In this document: positions 36,443 to 44,565 of the stretch, piece after piece
Position numbering within the stretch: position 1 is the first letter of the stretch
Layout of the letters: each line of letters opens with the position of its first letter
Assembly: GCA_019637175.1 (NCBI GenBank)
Contig: JAHBWD010000022.1
Coordinates: 58,750-122,749, forward strand
Length of the DNA stretch: 64,000 bases
Reading direction: 5' to 3'
From: Labilithrix sp.
Lineage (GTDB): Bacteria > Myxococcota_A > Polyangia > Polyangiales > Polyangiaceae
The notes under the pieces: generated by a model
Databases searched by the model: none
The model's input: the letters and a program-made list of their open reading frames with translations, nothing else
What the model was told of the DNA's origin: nothing
Made by a program: the position numbers and the translations under genes

Positions 36443-36603
36443 GGCTTCGGCGCTTCGTCCATCTCGACGTGCGGCTCGTCGACCTCGGGCGGTGTCGACG
36501 GGATGCGCCGGAGGCTCCACACGCCGGAGTCGGCGTCGAAGTAGGACTCGAACTGCGAGTCGGGTGCGACATCGTGCGCGTCGTTGGCAAGGGAAGTCGT
36601 CAT
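36439..36603 (-). CDS. small acidic protein, 54 aa
   Basis: The ATG at 36603 has AGGAG eight bases upstream, a good ribosome site. The product is acidic (PEVDEPHVEMDEAPKP at the C-terminus) and has the central segment FESYFDADSGVWSLRR. No family recognised. It shares its upstream region with the FHA/sigma-54 activator gene, and two operator-like repeats lie between them. Confidence 0.55.
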   Translation of the reverse strand: MTTSLANDAHDVAPDSQFESYFDADSGVWSLRRIPSTPPEVDEPHVEMDEAPKP

Positions 36604-36687
36604 CGGCCGGTCTCCTGTCGAGCGGCCGAGAAGCACGATGCGCGCCGCAGACAAAGCCCCGTGTTTCGAGGAAGACCGCGAGGTCTC

Positions 36688-36725
36688 TTGTTCGTCACGG
36701 AACAGGAGTTGTCCCGAACGGAACA
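36688..36725. promoter_or_regulatory. tandem operator-like inverted repeats
   Basis: Two 17-base elements, TTGTTCGTCACGGAACA at 36688-36704 and TTGTCCCGAACGGAACA at 36709-36725, agree at 13 of 17 positions, and each is a partial inverted repeat (TTGTTC/GGAACA). Their starts are 21 bp apart, two helical turns. They lie between the divergent small acidic protein gene and the FHA/sigma-54 activator gene, so they are probably sites for a dimeric regulator of one or both. Confidence 0.6.
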
Positions 36726-36765
36726 GACGCCGGAGGGGCAGGCCGTGTTAGGGTCGCGCCGCGCG

Positions 36766-38178
<1,413 letters not shown>

Positions 38179-38188
38179 GAAATAGGTC

Positions 38189-38223
38189 GAGGCCGGCGCG
38201 CTCGCGGAGCGCCGGCCTCTTTT
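38189..38223 (+). terminator. intrinsic terminator of the sigma-54 activator gene
   Basis: Perfect 11-bp inverted repeat, GAGGCCGGCGC with its complement, loop of nine bases, directly followed by TTTT. It starts ten bases after the stop codon. This is the clearest intrinsic terminator in the window. Confidence 0.88.
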
Positions 38224-38265
38224 GAATCGGAAGTCTCGCGCGCGCGGCGCGCGGACGGAAAAAAG

Positions 38266-38361
38266 TGTCCCGGACGGGGTCAGATCGAACAAGCTCGGGC
38301 GACATGCTCGCGGTCGCCTATTTTCGTTCACCCGGGCTCGATCGCTGACCCCGTCGGGACA
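38266..38361. repeat. long hairpin, terminal inverted repeats around a smaller hairpin
   Basis: Left arm 38266-38283 (TGTCCCGGACGGGGTCAG) pairs with right arm 38345-38361 except for one bulged base. The next bases inward (ATCGA against TCGATCG) extend pairing with a small bulge, and an inner perfect hairpin GGCGAC/GTCGCC lies near 38298-38319. No reading frame of interest lies inside. It resembles a REP- or MITE-like element. Confidence 0.7.
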
Positions 38362-38467
38362 GTCATAACGTGAGGCCGCCTGCCTTGGGTTTGAGGGATG
38401 GGACAGGACGGAGGACGGCTCACACGCTACGAAACTCTGATTGGGACGGACGGACCTCCTTTAGATT

Positions 38468-38565
38468 CCGTCCGGGCGGAGCCGAGATACGCGTGCATGG
38501 CTCGGTCGGGTGGCTCGCTCGCTATGAAACACCCTCATGCATCGCATCTCGGCTCCGCCGGACGG
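38468..38565. repeat. second long hairpin in the same noncoding island
   Basis: Left arm 38468-38491 pairs with right arm 38543-38565 at all but one base and one bulge; the arms contain CGGAGCCGAGAT and its complement. The loop of about 51 bases carries near-repeats GCATGG/CATGC. A shorter alternative pairing, GGACGGA (about 38438) with TCCGTCC (38467-38473), could compete with the long one. No gene overlaps it. Confidence 0.65.
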
Positions 38566-38617
38566 CGGTGGGTCGTGGCGAGTGCTCGGTTCTCTCCACG
38601 ACGACTCGAAACTTCAA

Positions 38618-40000
38618 TCACTCCACGGTGCAGCTCGCGCTCTGAGACGGCGTGATCCACGTGAACAGAGGCAGTCCGAAGATCGTTCGGTCGGGGATGT
38701 TCGGGTAGTACCCGATGAAGTCGAAGCACATCTCGTCGCCGGTTCCCTCGCCGAACCCGATCGTCGCGTCGCCGGGGTTCTTCCACGTACAGCGGGTGCG
38801 CATCACGTCGCCCGGCGCGACGCTCGCGGTGATGGGGAAGTTCGCCTGGTTCTCGAAATTGAAATTGGGCATCTCGAAGATCTTCTCCGGCGCGCCCGTG
38901 CCGCCCGGGAGGCGATGCGTCGACATCGCGGAGCCTCGCGTGTGCATGTGCGGCGAGGCGTTGAAGAGCTTCACGCCGTTGAACGTGCTCGGCAGCGTGT
39001 AGTCGCAGCGGATCGCGTGCGTCGCGCGCGGCGGGATGTTGAACCGCGTGCTGCCGAAGGCGACGACGCCGGCGTCGTTGGGCCGGAGGTTCTCGGTGGT
39101 GCAGAGATCGTAGCCGCTCTGATCGGTCTGCCCCGGGAGGTTCAGCGCGTTGTTGTAGTGGAGCTGGAGCACCCAGTGGGTGACGCCCTTCTCCTCGGGG
39201 AAGCCGGCCTCGGGCGGGAGCTCGAGGTTGTTGCCGCCGGGCGCCCAGCCGGCGACGAGCTTCCACGCCGCGGATCCGAACGCCGAGCACGCCGTCGGCG
39301 TCGACGGCTCGCTCTTCGGCGCCTGGAACAAGAGGATGTGGTGGAGGATCTTCGTGTTGTCGACCTTCGGCGCGAGCGCAGTGACGTGGCGCTTCGCGGG
39401 GAGGTTGATGTCGACGCCGAAGCACACGTACTGATCGAGCGGCGCGCCCGGCTGCATCGTGAACTTCGCGCCGGCCACGAGCGTCGTGTCGGGCTTGCAC
39501 GAGAGCGGCTTGACGCCGTCGCCCGCCCTCTCGCTCGTGCACGTGTCGCTCGACGCCTTCGCGCCCGCCTTGATCCATCCGTCGAGCGTCGCGAGCTCGT
39601 CGGCGGTGAGGAGGGGGTTCGGGCTCGGCGGCATCGGGCGCGCTTCGTCTTTGATGCGCTCGCTGACGAGCTCGTAGATCTTCTTGCCCGCGCTGGCGCC
39701 GGGTCCGCTCTTCTGCAGATCGGCGTGCGTGACGAGCGGCGCGCTCGCGCCGTACTTCGTCTCGGCGGAGTGGCACGTCTGGCATCGCGTCTTGAGCACC
39801 TTGTCGACGTCGCAGGGCAGGCCCGTCGCGGTGGTCTCGACGGGGTTGCCGTTCGGCCCGGTGACGATCTCGGTGCCCGGGCTCGATGGATCGTCGCGGC
39901 CGGCGCCGCGCTCGAGCGCGCTCGGCGACACCGTGCACGCGACGATCGCGACGGCCGCGAAGCTCGTCACGACCAGGGTCTTGTGGGGGGCTCGTCGCAT
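38618..40000 (-). CDS. heme-containing copper type II monooxygenase-like lipoprotein
   Basis: After a lipobox at Cys22 comes a c-type heme segment, CQTCH at residues 73-77, with MPPSPNP as a possible Met ligand. From ~170 on the chain follows the two-domain PHM/DBM copper monooxygenase plan: His-His at 220-221 (KILHHILLF), His281 in LQLHYNN, HMH at 351-353 in SPHMHTRGS, and Met424 in DEMCFDF as the second-copper ligand. All expected copper ligands are therefore present, apart from a third His of the first site I could not place with confidence. Members oxidise C-H bonds using ascorbate-like donors; the substrate here is unknown. A GntR gene lies divergent. Confidence 0.85.
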   Translation of the reverse strand: MRRAPHKTLVVTSFAAVAIVACTVSPSALERGAGRDDPSSPGTEIVTGPNGNPVETTATGLPCDVDKVLKTRCQTCHSAETKYGASAPLVTHADLQKSGPGASAGKKIYELVSERIKDEARPMPPSPNPLLTADELATLDGWIKAGAKASSDTCTSERAGDGVKPLSCKPDTTLVAGAKFTMQPGAPLDQYVCFGVDINLPAKRHVTALAPKVDNTKILHHILLFQAPKSEPSTPTACSAFGSAAWKLVAGWAPGGNNLELPPEAGFPEEKGVTHWVLQLHYNNALNLPGQTDQSGYDLCTTENLRPNDAGVVAFGSTRFNIPPRATHAIRCDYTLPSTFNGVKLFNASPHMHTRGSAMSTHRLPGGTGAPEKIFEMPNFNFENQANFPITASVAPGDVMRTRCTWKNPGDATIGFGEGTGDEMCFDFIGYYPNIPDRTIFGLPLFTWITPSQSASCTVE

Positions 40001-40067
40001 TTCGTTTTCTCGCCGTCGCTACGGGAAGGAGCTGGTGCACGCGACGGGCCAAGACATTGACAAACCT

Positions 40068-40292
40068 CGTTACCAAGTTGATTGGCGGAATTCGGCAGAA
40101 AACGCGGTTGTTTCTATGACAACGCTTCGGAAAAAGCAGGGCCTGCGTGGATCTTGGTCCTTCCACCCCGTGCGGCCTGTACCCCGCGTCGAGGCGCGCG
40201 ATCCTCGGTGAAAATGGGGTCCAAGGTGGGTGGATCGCGGCTGCTTGCAGCGAAAACCTCCGCGCGGCGCGTTGACTCGATAGTTGGTAACG
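40068..40292. promoter_or_regulatory. inverted 9-bp motif shared by the monooxygenase and GntR upstream regions
   Basis: CGTTACCAA at 40068-40076 and its exact reverse complement TTGGTAACG at 40284-40292 lie near the two divergent genes, the first 68 bases upstream of the monooxygenase start and the second 16 bases upstream of the GntR start. FadR-class GntR proteins bind short sites of this type, so this may be the binding half-site. The rest of the 307-base gap holds no gene that I can support. Confidence 0.45.
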
Positions 40293-40307
40293 AAGTACGA
40301 TCGAAGA

Positions 40308-41087
40308 ATGGCGCGAAGAGCGACCGGAGCCGCGAGGACGTCAGACCGGCCCGAGCCGATCGTGGAGAAGGCGCGTCACGCTGCCGACGCCGTCTTCGAT
40401 CCGCTCGCCGCGGCCATCCTCGACGGATCGCTGCCGCCCGGATCGAACCTGCCTCCGGAGCGAGAGCTGTCGGAGCGCTTCGGCGTCTCGCGCCTCATCG
40501 TTCGTCAAGCGGTTCACCGCCTGGCCGACGTGGGCCTCGTGCGCGTTCGCCAGGGCGGCCCGACGCAGGTCGTCCACCCGAACGACGCCAAGGATCTGCG
40601 CGTCATCGAGCTGACCTATCGGCTGGGGCAGGGCTCGCCGCGGGATGTCCGCGAGCTCGTCGAGCGCCAGTTCCTCCACGGCTATACGGTGCTCTTCCTG
40701 GCGGCGAAGCGGGCGAGCAAGGAGCGCCTGCGCGCCATCGCCGCGCTCGCCGAGGAGTACTGCACGCGCGGCGCGCCGGGCGACGAGATGATGGCGTTCG
40801 AGAAGCGCTTCTTCAGCGCGCTCGCCGAGGCCACCGACAACCGCTTCTACATGATGGAGTCGAGCTGGTGGTTCAAGATGATCGAGGGCCGGCCGGCGAG
40901 GCCGCCGATCTTCACCGACGACCAGCGCGTCGCCTTCTACCGCGAGATCGCGCGGCGGCTCGTCGAGGATCGCGACGCCGCGCGCTTCTACCTCGACTCG
41001 CTCTCGCCGCTCCTCGAGATGATGGGCAGCTTCGCCCTGATGGGCCCGAGCCTCAGCGGGCTACCGCGGGCAGGCCTGGATCGTTGA
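40308..41087 (+). CDS. GntR-family transcriptional regulator (FadR-type)
   Basis: Residues ~25-95 are a winged HTH of the GntR type (LPPGSNLPPERELSERFGVSRLIVRQAVHRLADVGLV in pieces, ending VRVRQGG). The remaining ~165 residues are a helical effector domain of FCD type. The ATG at 40308 is preceded by GAAGA; TTG 40284 is an upstream alternative but would place the TTGGTAACG motif within the gene. It is divergent from the copper monooxygenase-like gene, so local control of that gene is likely. The ligand is unknown. Confidence 0.85.
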   Translation: MARRATGAARTSDRPEPIVEKARHAADAVFDPLAAAILDGSLPPGSNLPPERELSERFGVSRLIVRQAVHRLADVGLVRVRQGGPTQVVHPNDAKDLRVIELTYRLGQGSPRDVRELVERQFLHGYTVLFLAAKRASKERLRAIAALAEEYCTRGAPGDEMMAFEKRFFSALAEATDNRFYMMESSWWFKMIEGRPARPPIFTDDQRVAFYREIARRLVEDRDAARFYLDSLSPLLEMMGSFALMGPSLSGLPRAGLDR

Positions 41088-41389
41088 GCTACGCATGGCG
41101 CACGACGCGCCACACGATCAGCGAGCGCGCGTTCCGGTCCCGCGAAACGCGGACACGGTCCGGGGTTCGTACCTTGCTCACGTCAGCACCGTCACCGCGC
41201 GCGCTGATGGGCCGGAGCCTCATTCGCTGAGCGATCGAGGCGAAAAAAGCGAATTGTGAAGGTCGGCGGAATGACTGTAGCTTTTCCCGCGGGCCGACGG
41301 ACTCGGGGCCAAATGAACAGTGCGGGCCTCGACAAGTCCGCGATGACGCGTCACACCTCCGCGCGAGGGAAGACGAGGGAGCGACCCGG
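41088..41389. other. intergenic region, 302 bp
   Basis: I see no gene. Near 41217-41253 the sequence GCCTC and GAGGC pair around a 15-base loop and are followed by GAAAAAA, a weak terminator-like element for the reverse strand. The TTG start of the next gene is preceded by GAGGGA, eleven bases away. Confidence 0.35.
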
Positions 41390-42487
41390 TTGTTGCCGTT
41401 TCTCAAGCGGAAGGCGACGGAAGAGATCGAGCTCGACGCCGAGGATCTGATCTCCGACGACGCAGACGATGAGGCGATCCCGGTGATCGTCGAGGCGGCG
41501 CCTTCGTCGCGGCCTCGTCGCGCGACCGTCCCACCGGTGTCGTATCGCGCGCTCGACGAGGCGGTCGAAGAGCACGTCGCGAATGCCTGCCTCGAGTCGA
41601 TCGCCGCCGAGGTGGGGTCGAGCGCGGTCTACAGCTCGTCGTCGCACGTGCGCGCGGCGCCTCGTGTCTTCACGATTCCGCCGCCGTCGCCTCCGCCCTC
41701 GTCGTCGAGTGTGTCGCGCCTGCCTGCCGTGACGTCGCCGCCGTTCGTTCGTAAGCGAGAAGACCGCGAGTCGGCGCCCGTCTTCGCGCGGCGGTCGACG
41801 CCGAGCGTGCCCGTCGCGCCTGCGTCGAGCGCGGCCAGCCTCGTCGCGGCGCCGCCGGCGGCGCCGAACCCTGGATCGGTGCCGCCGGTCAGCGTCTCCA
41901 CGAGCCCGCCGCCGGAGCCGACGGTGATCATCGTCCGAGAGCGGCCTCGCGCGACCTGGGTGATCGCGGCGGCGGTGATCGGCGCCGTGGTCACCCTCGG
42001 CGCGACGCGCCTCTTTGGGTCGTCGCCGGAAGAAGCGCGAGAAGCACCGGCCGCGGCGGCGCCGGTCGCGACGTCGGTGACGACGATCGCGACCGCGACG
42101 ATCGCGCCCGCCGCCTCTGCGCCTCCGCCGCCTGCCGTCGTGAAGTTCGCAGACGATCAAGGCGTGGCGATCCCCGCGATCGCCGTCACGGCTTCACCCG
42201 CGGCGAGCGCGCCTTCCGCGCCGGCGCCGATCGCGAGGTCACCCGCAGCGCAGGCGCCGCCGGCGCCTCAGGCGCCGAAGAAGCCCGCGAAGCTCGGCCC
42301 CGCGCTGCCCGACGGCAGCTTCGCCCTCGGCGCGCGGAGCGAGCCTGCGCCGCGCGCGCCCGCGGCGAGCGCGGCGGCGCACCCAGTCGTCGCCGCGCCC
42401 GCGCCTCCGCCGGAGCCCGCGAAGCGCAAGCCGCTCACGCCCGAGCAGCAGCTCGCGGAGGCGCAGCTCAAGGCTTCGATGAAGTGA
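41390..42487 (+). CDS. Pro/Ala-rich single-pass membrane protein
   Basis: The start is TTG at 41390 (or 41393), giving MLPFLKRK; GAGGGA lies about ten bases upstream. Residues ~1-50 are acidic, ~90-180 are Ser/Pro-rich disordered, a membrane helix WVIAAAVIGAVVTLGATRLF lies at ~185-205, and the rest is Ala/Pro-rich ending LAEAQLKASMK. The plan, a short cytoplasmic start, one helix and a long flexible exterior, resembles sporulation- or envelope-linked proteins of myxobacteria with no known function. The last ~45 bases are duplicated at 42964-43011. Confidence 0.7.
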   Translation: MLPFLKRKATEEIELDAEDLISDDADDEAIPVIVEAAPSSRPRRATVPPVSYRALDEAVEEHVANACLESIAAEVGSSAVYSSSSHVRAAPRVFTIPPPSPPPSSSSVSRLPAVTSPPFVRKREDRESAPVFARRSTPSVPVAPASSAASLVAAPPAAPNPGSVPPVSVSTSPPPEPTVIIVRERPRATWVIAAAVIGAVVTLGATRLFGSSPEEAREAPAAAAPVATSVTTIATATIAPAASAPPPPAVVKFADDQGVAIPAIAVTASPAASAPSAPAPIARSPAAQAPPAPQAPKKPAKLGPALPDGSFALGARSEPAPRAPAASAAAHPVVAAPAPPPEPAKRKPLTPEQQLAEAQLKASMK

Positions 42488-42524
42488 TCGCGTGCGATCG
42501 AGCGGTGACGCTCGTTCGACATCA
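42440..42524. repeat. direct repeat, copy 1, at the 3' end of the membrane-protein gene
   Basis: Copy 1 of an imperfect direct repeat of about 85-93 bp. Within it 27 bases (42461-42487, from GCGCAGCTCAAGG to the stop) are identical to copy 2. After the stop the copies share AGCGGT-GACGCTCGTTCGACATCA with small gaps. On the opposite strand the frame reads VMSNERHRSIARDHFIEAL, a diverged copy of the end of the neighbouring transporter. Confidence 0.85.
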
Positions 42525-42532
42525 CACGGAGC

Positions 42533-42642
42533 TCAGACGCCGACGATCCGGACCGCGGAGAAGTAGCTTCGAAGCCGGTCGAGATCGTCGAGGTCCGACG
42601 TGAACACGATGTCTCCGTGTCGAACGTGAACCCGGTCGTCAC
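42533..42642 (-). pseudogene. PIN-domain toxin (VapC-like) with internal deletion
   Basis: The GTG at 42642 overlaps the TAG of the antitoxin gene. The first frame reads VTTGFTFDTE, the usual first strand of a PIN toxin with its first Asp. After about nine codons the sequence jumps, in another frame, to HGDIVFTSDLDDLDRLRSYF and ends VRIVGV, the last strand and acidic loop of a PIN domain. Some 300 bp of the middle of a normal ~130-residue toxin is missing and the frame is broken, so it cannot be active. Confidence 0.8.
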
Positions 42643-42911
42643 TACGAGGTCTTTCTTCGCGGCTTCTTCGTGGCTGTGGGCGGTCTGACGCCGGAGATCT
42701 CGGCGTCGAAGCGCGCACGTGCGGCATCCGTGAGCGGCGCGATCCGGTACTGCTCGAAGTAGCGCTCCATCGCCTCGAGCCGCTTCACGTCCTCGCCCAT
42801 CTCGGCGATGACGGCGGAGATGTTCCCTCCATGGAGTCTCTTCGCACGCCTGCGGATGGCCGCGAGGAGATCCTCCTGGATGGAGATGCTCACCTTCCGC
42901 GCGGTCTTCAT
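42642..42911 (-). CDS. ribbon-helix-helix antitoxin of a type II toxin-antitoxin module
   Basis: An 89-residue protein with an N-terminal RHH segment (KVSISIQEDLLAAIRRRAKRL, then NISAVIAEM) that would dimerise and bind DNA, and a C-terminal part (EQYRIAPLTDAARARFDAE) that would bind the toxin, ending in a basic tail PTATKKPRRKTS. The frame is intact. A perfect palindrome directly precedes the start codon. The partner toxin gene downstream is a relic, so this is an orphan antitoxin. Confidence 0.8.
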   Translation of the reverse strand: MKTARKVSISIQEDLLAAIRRRAKRLHGGNISAVIAEMGEDVKRLEAMERYFEQYRIAPLTDAARARFDAEISGVRPPTATKKPRRKTS

Positions 42912-42933
42912 GGTTGCTACCGGGGTAGCAACC
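42912..42933. promoter_or_regulatory. perfect palindromic operator of the antitoxin gene
   Basis: Arms GGTTGCTACC and GGTAGCAACC separated by two bases, ending immediately before the antitoxin ATG. Type II antitoxins with RHH domains repress their own genes from such palindromes; overlap with the ribosome-binding region would also block translation initiation. Confidence 0.8.
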
Positions 42934-42963
42934 GTCGCGACCGCGTCGCAAACCGTGGGCGAG

Positions 42964-43056
42964 CCGGAGCAGCGGCTCGCCGAAGCGCAGCTCAAGGCTT
43001 CGATGAAGTGACCGCGCTGGAGCGCGCGATCAAGCGGTTGCGCTCGTTCGACATCA
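42964..43056. repeat. direct repeat, copy 2, at the 3' end of the transporter gene
   Basis: Copy 2 of the repeat described at 42440-42524. On the + strand it encodes EPEQRLAEAQLKASMK and a stop, a diverged copy of the end of the Pro/Ala-rich membrane protein, without a gene start of its own. On the - strand it is the true 3' end of the transporter. The pair brackets the toxin-antitoxin relic. Confidence 0.85.
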
Positions 43057-44518
43057 AGACGGCGTAGACGAGCCCGGCGCCGCCGGCGCCGACGAACCAC
43101 GCGTAGTCGTAGAGGACGGCGAGCGGCGCGACGACGAGGCCGATCCACGCGACCGCGCAGCCGAAGACCGTGGCGCCGATCGCCGCGAGGTTGAAGCCCG
43201 ACCCGTACGTGTACGCGCCGTCGCGCCGGTAGAGATCGCCGAGGCGCATCTGCTTTCGGCGCACCCACCAGTAGTCGACGACGAGCACGCCTGCGATCGA
43301 GCCGAGCCCGCCCGAGTAGCCGAGGAGCCACTTGAAGATGTAGCCGTTGGGATCGGCGATGAGCTTCCACGGCAGCATCACCACGCCGACGATGCCGGTG
43401 ATGAGGCCGCCCGTCTTGAAGCTGATCGCGCCGGGCTTGATGTTCGCGAAGTCGTTCGCGGGCGACACCACGTTGGCCGCGATGTTCACGCCGAGCGTCG
43501 CGACGACCACGGTGAACATCGAGATCGCGACGACGAGCCGCGACGGAAACAAACCGACGAGCTCGATCGGATCCCAGATCGGCCGGTGGTAGATCTCCGC
43601 CGACGCGCTCGTGATCACGATGCCCATGAGCGCGAACACGGTCATCGTCGTCGGGAGCGCGACGACCTGACCGACCGCCTGCTCCTTCTGCGATCGCCCG
43701 AAGCGCGTGAAGTCGGGCATGTTGAGCGAGAGCGTCGACCAGAAGCCGATCATCGCCGTCACGCTGGGGACGAACACGGGCCAGAACTCGCCGAACGTGC
43801 GGAACTTGCCCTCGTCGCGCATCACGCTGCCGAGGCCGTTCGCCTTCCAGATCGCCCAGACGACGAGCGCCGCCGTCATGACGAGCACGTACGGCGCGGC
43901 GATGTTCTCGACCTTTCGGACGAGCTCCATGCCGCGGTACACGATGAGGATGTTGAGCGCCCAGAAGAGCGCGAACGTGATCCACTCCGTCGGGTAGTGC
44001 CCGCCGAAGACCCAGCTCGACGCCGGATCGGTCATCGGTCCGAGCAGCGTGGGCCAGCCCGTCCAGAGCGACTTGAAGAGCGTCTGGAGCGCCTGCCCGC
44101 CGATCCACGTGTTGATGCCGAACCAGCCGCACGCCACGATCGCGCGCATGACGGCGGGGATGTTCGCGCCGAAGACGCCGTAGCTCGCGCGCGCGAAGAC
44201 GGGGAAGGGGATGCCGTACTTCGTGCCCGGGTGCGAGTTCGCGAGGATCGGCAAGAGCACGATCGTGTTGCCGATGAGGATCGTCGCGAGCGCCTGCCGC
44301 CAGTTCATCCCCGCGCTGATCAGGCCCGACGCGAGCATGTACGTCGGGATGCAGTGGGCCATCGAGATCCACAGCGCCGCGAACGTGTAGGTGCTCCACG
44401 TGCGCTTCTCGATCTTCGTGGGCGCGAGGTCTTCGTTGAAGAGCGCGGCGTCGTCGAGGACGACGTCCTCGACGAGCTCCACGCGGCCGTCTGGCCGTTC
44501 GATCTGCTCGTCCGCCAT
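42992..44518 (-). CDS. NCS1-family nucleobase/hydantoin/allantoin:cation symporter
   Basis: A 508-residue inner-membrane transporter with about twelve hydrophobic segments. The first half carries TWSTYTFAALWISMAHCIPTYMLASGL, the family WxxxNxF-like first helix with its cluster of small residues, and GTKYGIPFPVFARASYGVFGANIPA and CGWFGINTWIGGQAL, typical of Mhp1/CodB/PucI proteins. Substrate type cannot be fixed from sequence; a hydantoinase/dihydropyrimidinase gene exists 20 kb away. Its last ~65 bases are duplicated at 42440-42524 beyond the toxin-antitoxin relic. Confidence 0.9.
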   Translation of the reverse strand: MADEQIERPDGRVELVEDVVLDDAALFNEDLAPTKIEKRTWSTYTFAALWISMAHCIPTYMLASGLISAGMNWRQALATILIGNTIVLLPILANSHPGTKYGIPFPVFARASYGVFGANIPAVMRAIVACGWFGINTWIGGQALQTLFKSLWTGWPTLLGPMTDPASSWVFGGHYPTEWITFALFWALNILIVYRGMELVRKVENIAAPYVLVMTAALVVWAIWKANGLGSVMRDEGKFRTFGEFWPVFVPSVTAMIGFWSTLSLNMPDFTRFGRSQKEQAVGQVVALPTTMTVFALMGIVITSASAEIYHRPIWDPIELVGLFPSRLVVAISMFTVVVATLGVNIAANVVSPANDFANIKPGAISFKTGGLITGIVGVVMLPWKLIADPNGYIFKWLLGYSGGLGSIAGVLVVDYWWVRRKQMRLGDLYRRDGAYTYGSGFNLAAIGATVFGCAVAWIGLVVAPLAVLYDYAWFVGAGGAGLVYAVLMSNERNRLIARSSAVTSSKP

Positions 44519-44565
44519 GCGCTCGCCTGGTTACACCGAAGCGCGGCGCGGGGCAAAGCCGGAGG

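Noticed and set aside
40082..41230. Alternative + strand frame overlapping the GntR gene
   Set aside because: Arg-rich shadow; the GntR frame contains the HTH and effector domains.
42268..42951. - strand frame reading from VMSNERHRSIARDHFIEAL through the relic region as a gene of its own
   Set aside because: It joins fragments of the transporter end, the broken toxin and the antitoxin region in different real frames; it is a mosaic, not a gene.
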